DNA of 64,000 nucleotides from Mortierella sp. BCC40632 (lineage: Eukaryota > Mortierellomycota > Mortierellomycetes > Mortierellales > Mortierellaceae). The translations under genes were made by a program, and so were the position numbers. Within the stretch, counting starts at the first letter, position 1. Each line of letters opens with the position of its first letter. Location of the stretch: assembly GCA_011634665.1 (NCBI GenBank), contig WAEK01000014.1:478501-542500 (forward strand), given 5' to 3'. Under the pieces are notes generated by a model, which saw nothing but the letters and a program-made list of their open reading frames with translations, made no database searches and was not told the DNA's origin. This document shows positions 26,009-36,131 of the stretch, piece after piece.

Positions 26009-27421
26009 GACGGTTCAGACCGACTCTCTCGTTCTCTCTTGTTCTCTCTGGGCGAGAGAAAGAAAAAATGAAAGATGTCACGTGTGCAAGATCTCTGGTT
26101 GCCGATGGTATGGACGCACTAATTCGAGAAAATGGGATGCTCTGTGTTGGAAATAATGACCACTGCACCTCCGTACCACTACACAGTTCTCATTTTCACC
26201 AGCTTTCACACTATCTTTGACTTCACTTCTTTCCACTCACTCTCCTCACCATCACCACTCTCTTTCCACACCCACCCTCTTCGTCCACATTGCCGTCACA
26301 GTATATCCAAGTGGGAATCAAGGCATAATGGATATCATCCGGAGACCACCCTCACGATCCTCTCCATCATCAACATCGCAGCCTCCAAGTGTGTTGATGT
26401 TGTAAGTACGTACCTTCCAAGTGTGCTAGATTCCTATGGCAGACCCCAGGGCAGTCAAAACTAAACGACCCTCAAGACTGCGATCACAAACACAGGGCTC
26501 CCCATGTTAGCTTTTCTCCACATTGACGCAGTACACTCGAAGGAAAAGAAGAAAATGAGCGATGAAAAAACAAGGCAGACCCAAGTCATTGAACGAGCAA
26601 GGAATCATATTGACCCTTTTAAGTAAAGAATTCAGGGCCAAAAGCGCGTAAAAACGCACCACATTAAAAAAGTCATTTCACTGGTCAGCAACCGGCCACC
26701 ATGGTATCCTTATACTTGCGGAGGAAGGATAGACGAACATCCGACAATTGGATCATCAATCTGACTACTCGCGTCACTTGATAAGACACTCCTAAGATTG
26801 TCCAGATGTATCTCAACCATGATGTGGTCAGAAGGAAAAACAAGACCGATACATCGTTGGATGCGTGCAGGTAAGTTTTTGTTCAGCGAAAACAAGCAGC
26901 AGATCCCACTTTGTCCTACTCACCTGAGCCGCACTAAAGTCCTGCTAACATGTTTGAGTCGACAAGGCTGCTCTACGGGATCACGGCTCGTAGCCAATGG
27001 CTTCATAATTGTGGTAGGCAAAACGAGAGTAGGCCTGAATATCTGACTGGATAAGCACCGCCGCACCCAGTACTCGGTAAATACAAGGCCGCGAAATTAT
27101 AGCATGATCTCTCTGATACCACGACTCTTACTAATGATGGCCTTGGACAAAGAGTCTTAGCTCAGGTGGTGAGGTGCGAGCAGCAGTTCCCAGAGACAGA
27201 CATAGGACCCAGGATCCTGGAAACGAAGTTAGTCTCGTAGGTGTGTCATCCAACACACACAAAAGTTAGGATTTAGAGGCGGTGACGTATTTAGTGTGTG
27301 TGTGTGTTCTCTTGTGTCCGCTCATCTCCTTGCAGATGCGTCTGTTGCCACTTTGGCGCGCAGCGATCGTCAAACGAGACTGCCCTGCATGAGCCTGTTT
27401 GGCATGGCCACATCCAGTCGG
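25476..27421. other. Divergent intergenic region upstream of transporter and RVxF protein
   Basis: Bases 25480-25860 are GA-rich on plus, giving a pyrimidine-rich leader in the transporter's sense direction, including GGTG repeats at about 25800-25840. A (CA)n array lies at about 25977-26006. The rest holds small fragments, such as 26321-26402 ending in a good 5' splice site and a 61-codon minus frame at 26895-26710; neither is recognised nor supported as a gene. The right end contains the promoter of the next gene. Confidence 0.5.
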
Positions 27422-27430
27422 TATAAAAAT
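27422..27430 (+). promoter_or_regulatory. TATA box of the RVxF-motif gene
   Basis: The TATAAAAAT element lies 315 bases upstream of the ATG at 27745. The interval between them is pyrimidine/CA-rich and contains no ATG, as expected for a transcribed leader scanned to the first start codon. Confidence 0.65.
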
Positions 27431-27744
27431 ATTGGTCCATTTCCATTTTTCTCTCTCCTCACCGCTCTCCATCTCTTCATCTCTCTTGCTTTTTTGTTCT
27501 CTTCATCTCACCTCATCATCAAACATTGAGACTTTGTTGGTCTGCTTGCTTTGTTGAATCCTTTTCTTCCAAACACACTCTCCATTCCGATCCAACTCTA
27601 CCCCCAGTTACCCGACCAAAAGGAACACACATCCCTGATTCTCATTCTTCTCCTCCTGCCCCGTGCACACACCCTTCTTTGCCTCTTCCCAGCGACAGAC
27701 AGACCGGCGAGTCCCTCGCTCGAAGTTCTCCCCTGAGCCACACG

Positions 27745-29358
27745 ATGGAATCATCCTCCAGCACGGCCACCCTGTCTCCTCCTTTCCTTGCCTCTCCCGC
27801 TAGCCCACAACACTTTGGTTCAGACCTGGTGACCCCTACCATGCACTCAACCACCCCTACCTCTTTGAAGCGCCGGGCTCCGTCGTCGGACTCGGATTCG
27901 CCACCATTGCGCCGCTCTACCCGCCTCTCAGCAGAGGAACCGCTCCTTGCACAAACCATGGCCAACACTCGCTTCAACCGCAACATGTCCCGATTGTTCA
28001 TGCCTCTCTTCCAAGACCTCGACTCCCGTCATGGCCGAAACTACAGCCATGATGACTATACCGACACTGAGACCGACGACGGCGACTATGACGACAACGA
28101 CCAGGACAGCAGCGACGATGATAATGACAGCGACTCGGATGATGATGATGACAACGAAAGCAACTCCAACTCGGGAAGTGATAGTGACAGCGACAGAGAA
28201 GAAACCGGAAATCAGGGACGAGAAGTCTCGCCGGTCATCGTTAATCTCAACAAGCGCTCCCGGTCATCTCCTTCTCCTTGCTCCTCCCAGGACACCGCAG
28301 GCCCCTTCTCACAGACCAGTGAAGAACCCGTCCTGGCTGCTCAGTCTTCTCGCCAAAACTCCAAGAGAGTCCGACTCGACCCTGGTTCGGGTATGCACCG
28401 TAAGCGTGTGCACTTCAACCTCTCCAAGAATCAGACCTTTTGCCCAAGCAGCCCAAGCCAGCAAGCTCTCCAAGTCTACAAGCCGCATCCTTGGTGGATG
28501 TCATCAGAGATGAATCTTCCAACACTCAAGCCTGCGCTCAAATCTGCGCTCAAGCCTGCACTCATTCGCCGACCCAATGACCTGGGACCTCAATCGACTC
28601 TTGCTGGGTTCCCAGACACGTTCTCGCAGTCGCTCTCTCAACAGGAGCCATTCACGCTCTCGCTCGAGAATACATCGCAGGATGTCCTCAACTTTGCCTC
28701 GTCTCTTTCGCGATTGATGGGCTCCAGCCCCAATGGTACCCTTGACCAACAGTCAATGGGATCTTCGCCTTCATCTTCGCCCCTGCGAACCTTCATGTTC
28801 AAGGATGCGCCACCATCTCCAGTCCGACCCGCCTACATGTCTTACACATCTAATCCTCCAAGGTCCTCGCTCTCTTCTAGCTGGTCCATGTCGATGGACG
28901 AGGACAATAATACGATGGATGCCGCAAATTGTAATGGTGAAAATGACAAGGTCCTTCGACGTCCTGCTGGATGGTCGTCACCTGCACCTGCGTCCTTCTT
29001 CTCTTCCTCTCAGGCCTGGTCGTCCCAGACCTCACTCTCTTCTTCTTCCTCCATGGCCTCATCTTCGCAGTCTGCCCAGTTTTCGCCTCCCAGACCCATG
29101 TCTCCAGGTCGGGCCAAAGTTGCCTTTTCACCCCGTCGCCCACGAGTGACAACCTTTGCGACAGCTGCAACGACACCATCATCAGTTCAAGTTGGTGGCG
29201 GCACAGAAGGCTCGAGTACTAGTGAAGGAGGAGCCACGGCTGGGCCGTCAGGACTCCGTCGAATGCCATCACTTTTGAAGCGAGAGGTGTCGTTTATGGA
29301 CAATCTCGTTCCTGAACTAAAGCCAGAGCTGACTCCAGAGCCACCAGTCCAGGATTAG
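27745..29358 (+). CDS. Disordered Ser-rich protein with three RVxF-type PP1-docking motifs
   Basis: This single-exon, 537-codon gene is rich in Ser, Pro and Asp, with a strongly acidic region (about residues 105-155). I do not recognise a folded domain. Three short motifs match the RVxF consensus for binding protein phosphatase 1: KRVHF (220-224), AKVAF (457-461) and REVSF (513-517). The first sits in a short non-repetitive block, RKRVHFNLSKNQTF, followed by YKPHPWWMSS, the most conserved-looking part of the protein. A PP1 regulatory or targeting subunit is therefore a reasonable inference. The ATG at 27745 is the first ATG after the TATA box; the frame is open further upstream but lacks a methionine. 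The 3' flank is AT-rich. Confidence 0.75.
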   Translation: MESSSSTATLSPPFLASPASPQHFGSDLVTPTMHSTTPTSLKRRAPSSDSDSPPLRRSTRLSAEEPLLAQTMANTRFNRNMSRLFMPLFQDLDSRHGRNYSHDDYTDTETDDGDYDDNDQDSSDDDNDSDSDDDDDNESNSNSGSDSDSDREETGNQGREVSPVIVNLNKRSRSSPSPCSSQDTAGPFSQTSEEPVLAAQSSRQNSKRVRLDPGSGMHRKRVHFNLSKNQTFCPSSPSQQALQVYKPHPWWMSSEMNLPTLKPALKSALKPALIRRPNDLGPQSTLAGFPDTFSQSLSQQEPFTLSLENTSQDVLNFASSLSRLMGSSPNGTLDQQSMGSSPSSSPLRTFMFKDAPPSPVRPAYMSYTSNPPRSSLSSSWSMSMDEDNNTMDAANCNGENDKVLRRPAGWSSPAPASFFSSSQAWSSQTSLSSSSSMASSSQSAQFSPPRPMSPGRAKVAFSPRRPRVTTFATAATTPSSVQVGGGTEGSSTSEGGATAGPSGLRRMPSLLKREVSFMDNLVPELKPELTPEPPVQD

Positions 29359-29876
29359 AACATTTCTTTCTTTCTTTCTCTCTTTTTTTCTCTCTCACTC
29401 TCTCCATTCTCTCACTTTTTGGCTCCCAGCATACAGCCCTTTTACCATGTACAATAACTCTTGATCACACTTGTAGTTTAGACTCTTTTATTCCCTTTCT
29501 CTTCACATTCTTCCCCTCTCCTATCCATGTAATCATAAGATGCTCACTCTAAGAAAAGAAAAAAAAGACCTTAAAAAAAATATTAAAAAAATGAACAAAT
29601 GAACAAAAAAATAATATAATGACCTAACCTGACTTTGTGCGCGTGTGTGTGTGTGTGCTGTGCTTGACAGAGGAGAGAGAGAAAATTGGAGGGACACTTG
29701 TTTCGGCCAATTTTGCCACTAACTTCATAACTCTGGAACCACTCGCATCTCTCTTCCATTGGTCAAACCCCTCCCCCCGACATGGAGTTGTTTGCAGCCC
29801 TTGCACAAGAGAACCTAATAAGAAAAAAATACACATGCACACGCACACAGCGCAGCACTGCTCTCCCTCCCTCCCT

Positions 29877-29921
<45 letters not shown>

Positions 29922-30520
29922 CTCTACTTCTCTGTTCTTTTCCGTCACATTTGACTTCAGCGCAGTCTCTTCATATCCCTTTTTTTTTTACATTGTTGCT
30001 CGTACAAAGAGGAGAGTATGACATCTCAGTCTTTCAAAATAAAACCCGAGGAAAGTACTAGGGCAAGGACAGGACAGGGCAGGGCAAGACAGAGAATGAC
30101 TCCCGTGTTTGTGTTTGTTCTGGAAGAAATCACCACATCCCATCAACATCCCCCCCAACAGGCTATTTTGGGGGGGTAAGAATAGGGCTGAGGCAAAAGA
30201 CAAAAGGAACGAAACCCCGCTTTCCTTCTCTCTTTTCGCCGTCTGCAATGCACTGCATGAGCAATGCGCACAGACGTTGCGAGTAAACACACTTTTTTTT
30301 TTTTTTTTTTTTTTCTTTTGCAGAAAGAGATAGAAAAGAGGGGGGGCTCATTTTCTCTCTCTCTCTCTCTTTTTTTTCCCTTTATCTTTCTCTTTCTCTT
30401 TCTCTCCACACTAATGAGATCATGTACCTGAGAGGCAAAAGGACGAAAACACCATAAAGGCTGGTTTGGGTTGTTTATCCAAGATAGAGTACAAATTGAT
30501 AAAACAAGTAAAAAGAGTAA

Positions 30521-30557
<37 letters not shown>

Positions 30558-30811
30558 AGAAGATGGAGAAGAGTGTGGATGTGAGAGTGCAAGAATGAGC
30601 GATGGAAGAGAAAGAAAGAAGGAAGAAGGAAAGAAAGGGAGAAGAAAAAAAATAGAAAAAAGATAAAAAAAAAAGGATGTGAGAGTCAGAGAGATCGTAC
30701 GTGTATGTATGTGTATGTGTGGTTAAGAGATGGAAAGAGCCAAGCAAATGAGCACCCAAGTCGAAACCCGTTTCCCTCCCCCTTCATTCATCCCCAGGGC
30801 TTGATCATCGT
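29359..30811. other. Shared 3' intergenic region of two convergent genes
   Basis: No gene is seen. It contains CT and GT arrays (about 29650-29660 and 29870-29917), several A/T runs (30293-30314, 30524-30555) and AT-rich sequence suitable for polyadenylation of the plus-strand gene (about 29570-29620) and of the minus-strand phosphatase gene. Confidence 0.5.
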
Positions 30812-32997
30812 TCATATACCCATCAGATGATCCATCTCCTCCGCGGTAGGTCCAACACTGACCAGTCCACCAGCCTTCTCGGGTCCGAATACTTTTTGCT
30901 CCAAAATCACCAGTTGAGAGACAAAGCCGATGTTGGGCGACATGCATTTCCGCCGTTCGACTACATGATCGTATGCTCGCTTCAAGGGCCATCGTTGCTT
31001 CTGAATAAGATACCCGATCACCATCGCTACAGACCGTGACTTGCCCGCCTGACAGTGCACATACACTGGGTCGTTGGATGCAGCTATTTATGGTGGTTAT
31101 TGAGGAGGTTGTTGTTTTCACAAGTATGAATAGTATGAAAAGAAAAAAAAAAAAAAAAAAAGAAAGACAGTCAGTCAGTCAGTACATATATCAAGTGTGT
31201 TGACTATTTGACAACATCAACAAAAAAGAAAAGAGAAGAAAAAGAAACCTCCTTTCACTGGAACATTTATAAAAAAAGATACTTACAAATAAAGTCAATG
31301 GCCTGGGCAAGACCGTCTTTCAGGTCCTGATCCACATGATCACGTAAGCCGACCTTGAGGTAATGAGGCCCTTGTTCTTGGCCGCCGTGTCGATGGATCC
31401 ACAGTTCATCATCACAGTTCACGGCCATGTTCAATACCCGTCGGATCCCGAGCTGCTCCAACTCTTCGATTTGTTCCTCCTCCACAAGCTCACCCCCAAG
31501 ATATAGGAAATTCTCAAGGATCACCGATATCTCCCGCTCGGCATTGGCATTCTCTTGTAGATGCGTTGCAGTCGTTGCTCCGGCGTGCTGAGGACGCATC
31601 GATCCATTCGAGGATGTTGGTGGAGTGCCCACGCATTCCCTTGTCGGTGACGGAGACGACGATGCAGAGGAGGTGGGCGAGGTCGAGGCAGAAGCAGATA
31701 GGCGCGATGCGGGCGGTACGGAGGGATGGGTGTCAGCTGGTCCGGGGTAAGGAGGGAAGGTCGAGGAGCCATTGGTATTCGAAAATAAGGAGGACGAGGA
31801 GGCGCCGCCGCCGACGCCGCCGACGCTACCGCTGCTGTTGTTGTTGCTGGAGCCATATCCTGCCGCAGGGAAAGAGGGCAGAGACGATGCGGATCCTGAA
31901 GAGTATCCATGCTGAGACTCTGGGAGCGAGGACAGAGAAGAGGACGAGGAGGCGGGTCTGTGGTGAGGATGGAATGTGGCCGCTGTCGTCGAACGATCTG
32001 GTCCTAGACTGCCCACTCCTGGTAATGCTCCTGATGTTCCCTGATGAGACGATGATGCCCCTTGCAATCCTCCTTCGTATCCTAGTCCTGATCCTAATCC
32101 TGGCACTCCTCCTCTTCCTCCTGAGGATGCTGCTGCTGCTTGTGCTTGTGCTGCTGCTGCTGCTGCTGCTGCTGCCCGAACTCGAGCTATGGCGATAGTC
32201 GAGTAGGAGGGAGAAGAGGGAGAGGCCAGTGAGGGTGTAGAGGCTCGGCGAAAGTTGAGTGATTCAGTCGAGAGATTGAAACAAGGCTGTTGACGATCGA
32301 TGCTGTTGCTGCTTCCGAAGAGCGTCTCGTCACTTCCATTGCGTCGTTGATCCTGTTGTTGTTGCTGGAACTGTCGAAGGTGTTGGAGCTGCAGTGACGG
32401 CGATGGTGCCCGCTTTGGAGGTGTGATGCTAAGAGTGAGGTTACTGTTACTAGTGTTGGCACTGTTGGAAGGACCAGAGTTGTTGTTATTATTGGAGTCA
32501 GTGTGGATGTTCCCGCCAGCTGCTGCAGCTGCTGCAGTGACCACTCCAGTGTCCGCTCCAAGTCCAATCCTGGGGGGTACAGCCCCCTCAGTCGGTCGTT
32601 GAGCAGATGACGATGTCACTGAAGAGAGCCCGCTGTCATGGCCGACGGTCTGGCCCTGTGCATGAGCCCCCTCTTGGCCCTTGGGTTGGATGGGGCGATG
32701 GTGGAGGTCGTGCTCATGACGATGTTCATGCGCGCTGTTGGCAGCAGGAGCATTCAGCCCTGGTAGAAGCATCTGCACGGTCTGGTCCTTGTCACAGTCA
32801 AAGTCTTGAGGCGAGTTTTGAGAAAGACTGTCATGGTGGCGGTGGTGATTGTTGTTGCTTGTGTTGTTGCTTGAATTGGTATTGCTGCTGGTAACCTTTG
32901 GGGGTAACAGGTGAGGATGTTTCAAGGTAGGAGACAAGCGTTGTGTGCGGTGGTCCTGCTCTTGTGGAGTGAGCGTAGGGCGGGAGTTGGAGGCCAT
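30812..32997 (-). CDS. Dual-specificity protein phosphatase with long disordered N-terminus
   Basis: Two exons (32997-31287 and 31083-30812) total 1983 bases and encode 660 residues. The first 490 or so residues are low complexity (Ser, Asn, Gln and Ala runs, including an eight-residue Ala run followed by alternating Gln/Ala), with no domain I can name. The C-terminal DSPc domain starts with ISVILENFLYLGGE and contains the general-acid region LRDHVDQD (D553 candidate). The P-loop is HCQAGKSRS with catalytic C581 and R587. The signature is complete, so the enzyme should be active on phospho-Tyr/Ser/Thr; MAP-kinase phosphatase is the usual role of such fungal proteins, but the substrate cannot be told. 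The intron falls between the acid loop and the P-loop. It diverges from the dynein light chain gene. Confidence 0.88.
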
Positions 32998-33305
32998 CGG
33001 AACGCACTGTCACTCGCTTAGACCCTGGGTAGAGAAAGTAGATTCAAGCGGGAGAAGGGGAGAGTGAGAGAGAAGAGAGAGGGAGAAATGGATCAGGGAT
33101 GATTGAATGACAAGAGAGTGAGAAAGAGAGAGAAAGAGAGAAAGAAGATGTTGATGACGAGATTGAAGAAGAGAAAGAGAGATCTTCATTTGGAGAGAGG
33201 GTTTTTAAAGCGACAGACTGATAGACTGATAGACTGATTGACTGATTGACTGACTGACAAGACAGAAAAAAAAAAAAGTTTAAAAAATATGGTCTCGGCT
33301 CTCTT

Positions 33306-33346
<41 letters not shown>

Positions 33347-33533
33347 CTCTCTCTTTGAACGAGCTTTCTGATCTCTGTCCTTGCTTTGGCTCTTCTCCCT
33401 TCTCTTTTCGTGTCATCAAATCCTCACCCCCTTTCTCAGTTTGCCGCGCACCCATTCTGACGCATTACTGGGGACTCAACAACAGCTCTTCTCTCTTCTC
33501 TCTTCTACTCTCCTCTTCTCTCCCCTTCTCTCT

Positions 33534-33576
<43 letters not shown>

Positions 33577-33618
33577 CTTTCTATCCTTCCGCCGTAAAGG
33601 CTAACCCCCTTACCCCTA
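32998..33618. promoter_or_regulatory. Bidirectional promoter region (phosphatase and Tctex genes)
   Basis: This 621-base spacer separates two divergent start codons. The left half is GA-rich on plus and the right half CT-rich on plus, so each gene has a pyrimidine-rich leader in its own sense direction. The switch lies near 33210-33290, marked by ACTGATTG-like repeats and an A-run. The interval 33296-33618 contains no ATG on the plus strand. Confidence 0.6.
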
Positions 33619-34426
33619 ATGTCGTCCAAGATCATGATGGAGCGCGTTGCCAGCTTGGGCTCTACTGTCTCGTCTGACGAAGCCATCTCTCCCATCCAAA
33701 GTCCATCCTTATACAGTGTCCCCTCCATGGGCAGTGCACCCACAAGTTTCTACAACACTGGCCACCACCCTTCAGACTCGTCTTCGTCTTCGTCTGTTGG
33801 TCAACCACGAATGTCTGTCTCCTCAGACAGGGATTCGATCAGCTTGCGACCCACATTTATGCAAAAGTAATGATGCACTCATTCCTCGGAGAAAAAAAAA
33901 AAAAATGGGTAAAGTCAAGGTGATGACATCATTCCTAATCTCCATTCTGGGTTCTTGGCTCTCTTTCTCTTTCTTTCTTTGTTTCTTTGTTTCTTTCTAG
34001 ATTCCGACCTCCAGTGGCGACAAAGTTCATGCAACAGATCCTTCTCAACCATCTCCAGCACAAAACATATAATCCGGAAACGACTCAGACATTGTCCAAA
34101 ACTATCGCAGACGAGATCAAAGCAAAACTCATCGGTAACCTCGAAAAGGATCATATAAAAGAAAATGTAGCCCTTCGCATGGTCTATTTTTTTTTTTTTT
34201 TTTTTTTTTGCTATTCAGGCCACGACTAACTAGAAAAGAGTCTCTTTCTCTCTCTCTCTCTCTTCTTTCTAGAACTCGAATTGGGTCGGTACAAATACGT
34301 GGTCAATGTGGTCGTGGGCGAGAATCTCGGCGGAGGCGCAAGGATGGATGCACGGTGCCATTGGGATCAGGAATCCGATGGCTCTGCTCAAGCATTCTTT
34401 TCGAATGTAAGGACAACAGACTTTTT

Positions 34427-34471
<45 letters not shown>

Positions 34472-35038
34472 CGTGCTCTCTTCTCAGCAATTTTTTCCAT
34501 CAACACCAATCTCTCTCACATGGAGACAGCATGCCCACAGCGACATATTACTCAAACACATATGCACGAAGGAAGGAAGGGAAAAAAAAGTTGGGACTTG
34601 CTGATATACCACTCTTATCCATTCCGCCCTTGGCGCCCAATGCCTCCTCTCCTGTTCCCACGCCTTCAATGCACCAAATATCTTTTTCTCTTTTTTTGTT
34701 GCATCCCTCTCACTTCTTCTCCTACCCCCTTGTGACTTGCCTTGCAACACTTCATTCTCGCTGCCCCACGAACGAGCGAGTATTTCTTCCAATTGTTTGT
34801 TGTTGCGTTTGGTTCCTGAAAATCCAAAGTGTCCAATGATCCTCTCTACTCTTCTCACCCGAGTTCCCCCTCTCCCCCCTCCCCTTCCTCTTGTTTCCTC
34901 TTTATCCCACTGTCTGTTTTCTCCTGCTCCTTTGACTCTTTGTCGATACCATGACTGACTGACTAACCGTTACTGGACCTACTGACTTAGGATACTTTGT
35001 GGTGTGCTGCCGTTGCCTTTGCCGTTTTCTACTACTAG
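33619..35038 (+). CDS. Tctex-type dynein light chain (DYNLT/TCTEX1D family)
   Basis: Four exons (33619-33866, 34001-34134, 34273-34406, 34991-35038) total 564 bases and encode 187 residues, with all phases consistent. About 80 Ser-rich residues precede the Tctex-1 domain. The domain shows the family pattern FRPPVATKFMQQILLNHLQ, then ELGRYKYVVNVVVGENLGGG, RCHWDQESDGSAQAFF and the terminal strand DTLWCAAVAFAVFYY. Such proteins are light chains of cytoplasmic (or, in flagellated lineages, axonemal) dynein. The layout with a Ser-rich N-terminus and GENLGGG is closest to TCTEX1D2-like members. The third intron is 584 bases, several times longer than any other here, and pyrimidine-rich. Confidence 0.9.
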
Positions 35039-36087
35039 AAGAATAAAGAAAAAAAAAGAAAGAAAGTACAAGCAACAACAAAAACAATAACTTGCTTTAG
35101 CATAACTCTTTTGTCTATCACTCCGGCTGGTCAAAGCAGAGAGAGAGAGAGAGGGTCTTGGAGTTGTAAAAGAGGTGGTGGTTGAGGGCGGTTGGCAGTG
35201 ACTTGTCCTTGTTGGTGTGAAAGTCTTGAGTAAAGGAATTGGTGGTGGTTACCTGTCGGTGAGGCGGGGGGGGCCTTGAGGAACTTGAGTATGAGGTTGG
35301 AGTGAGAAAGAAGAAGGAAGAAGAAGGAAGGGCAGGAAGGGGAGTAGGAGGGGAAAAAAAAAAAAAAAAGTCGGTGGGGTGGTGGATGGATGGAGAGATG
35401 GATTGAAATCGTCCGAGCGTTGATTTATTTCGGAGAGAAAACCGAAAACTGAAAACCGAAAAAGAGAGAGAGAGAGAGAGAGAGATGGATGGTGATGAAC
35501 GATCAAACCTCTGAGAGTTGAAAGGTCGGTCCAGGCAACAACAGCCCTTGAAACTAGTGCACAAAGTGAGGGAAGGGGAAGAGGGGAGAGAAGGAAGCAC
35601 CCATACAAACGCTAAAGAGAAAGTGAAAGTGAAAGAAGTAAAAAATGGTTGACCCGGTTCAAGGAAAGCGGGGGAGGAAGAACAGGAAGGGGATGCATGC
35701 ATGGGTTGACGAACAGTTCTGAATGGGCGTTGGGAAGTTCGGAAAGGGAAGGGACAAAAAAAAAAGAGTGCCCTGCAGGTGTGGGAGAAAGAGGCAAAAG
35801 GACAAAAAGACACCCAGAAAACGAAACAAAGAGAAAGAGAAAGAGAAAGAAAGACAAGTTGAAAAGGAAAAGATGTCAATTGACTGGAGAAACAGTCGGG
35901 AAGAACGACGGAGCAAAACTCCATTCAAACAGCGTCATTGTCCACGACCGCAGCATCGGTATCAGGCATTCGGCAATGACATCGACAACAACATACAACA
36001 ACAACAAAAAAAAAATCGCTCAACGGAAAACTGTTTGAAGAAAGGGAAGAAAAAAAAATAAAGAACCAAAAGGAAAAGCTCTAGTTT

Positions 36088-36131
<44 letters not shown>

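Noticed and set aside
27140..27240. A tRNA-like box A (TTAGCTCAGGTGG) near 27159
   Set aside because: No matching box B (GGTTCGANTCC) and no cloverleaf pairing follow within 90 bases.
35118..35924. A 268-codon minus-strand frame rich in Phe, Ser and Pro
   Set aside because: It is the pyrimidine-rich strand of a low-complexity block, with composition explained by CT/TTC runs and no domain.
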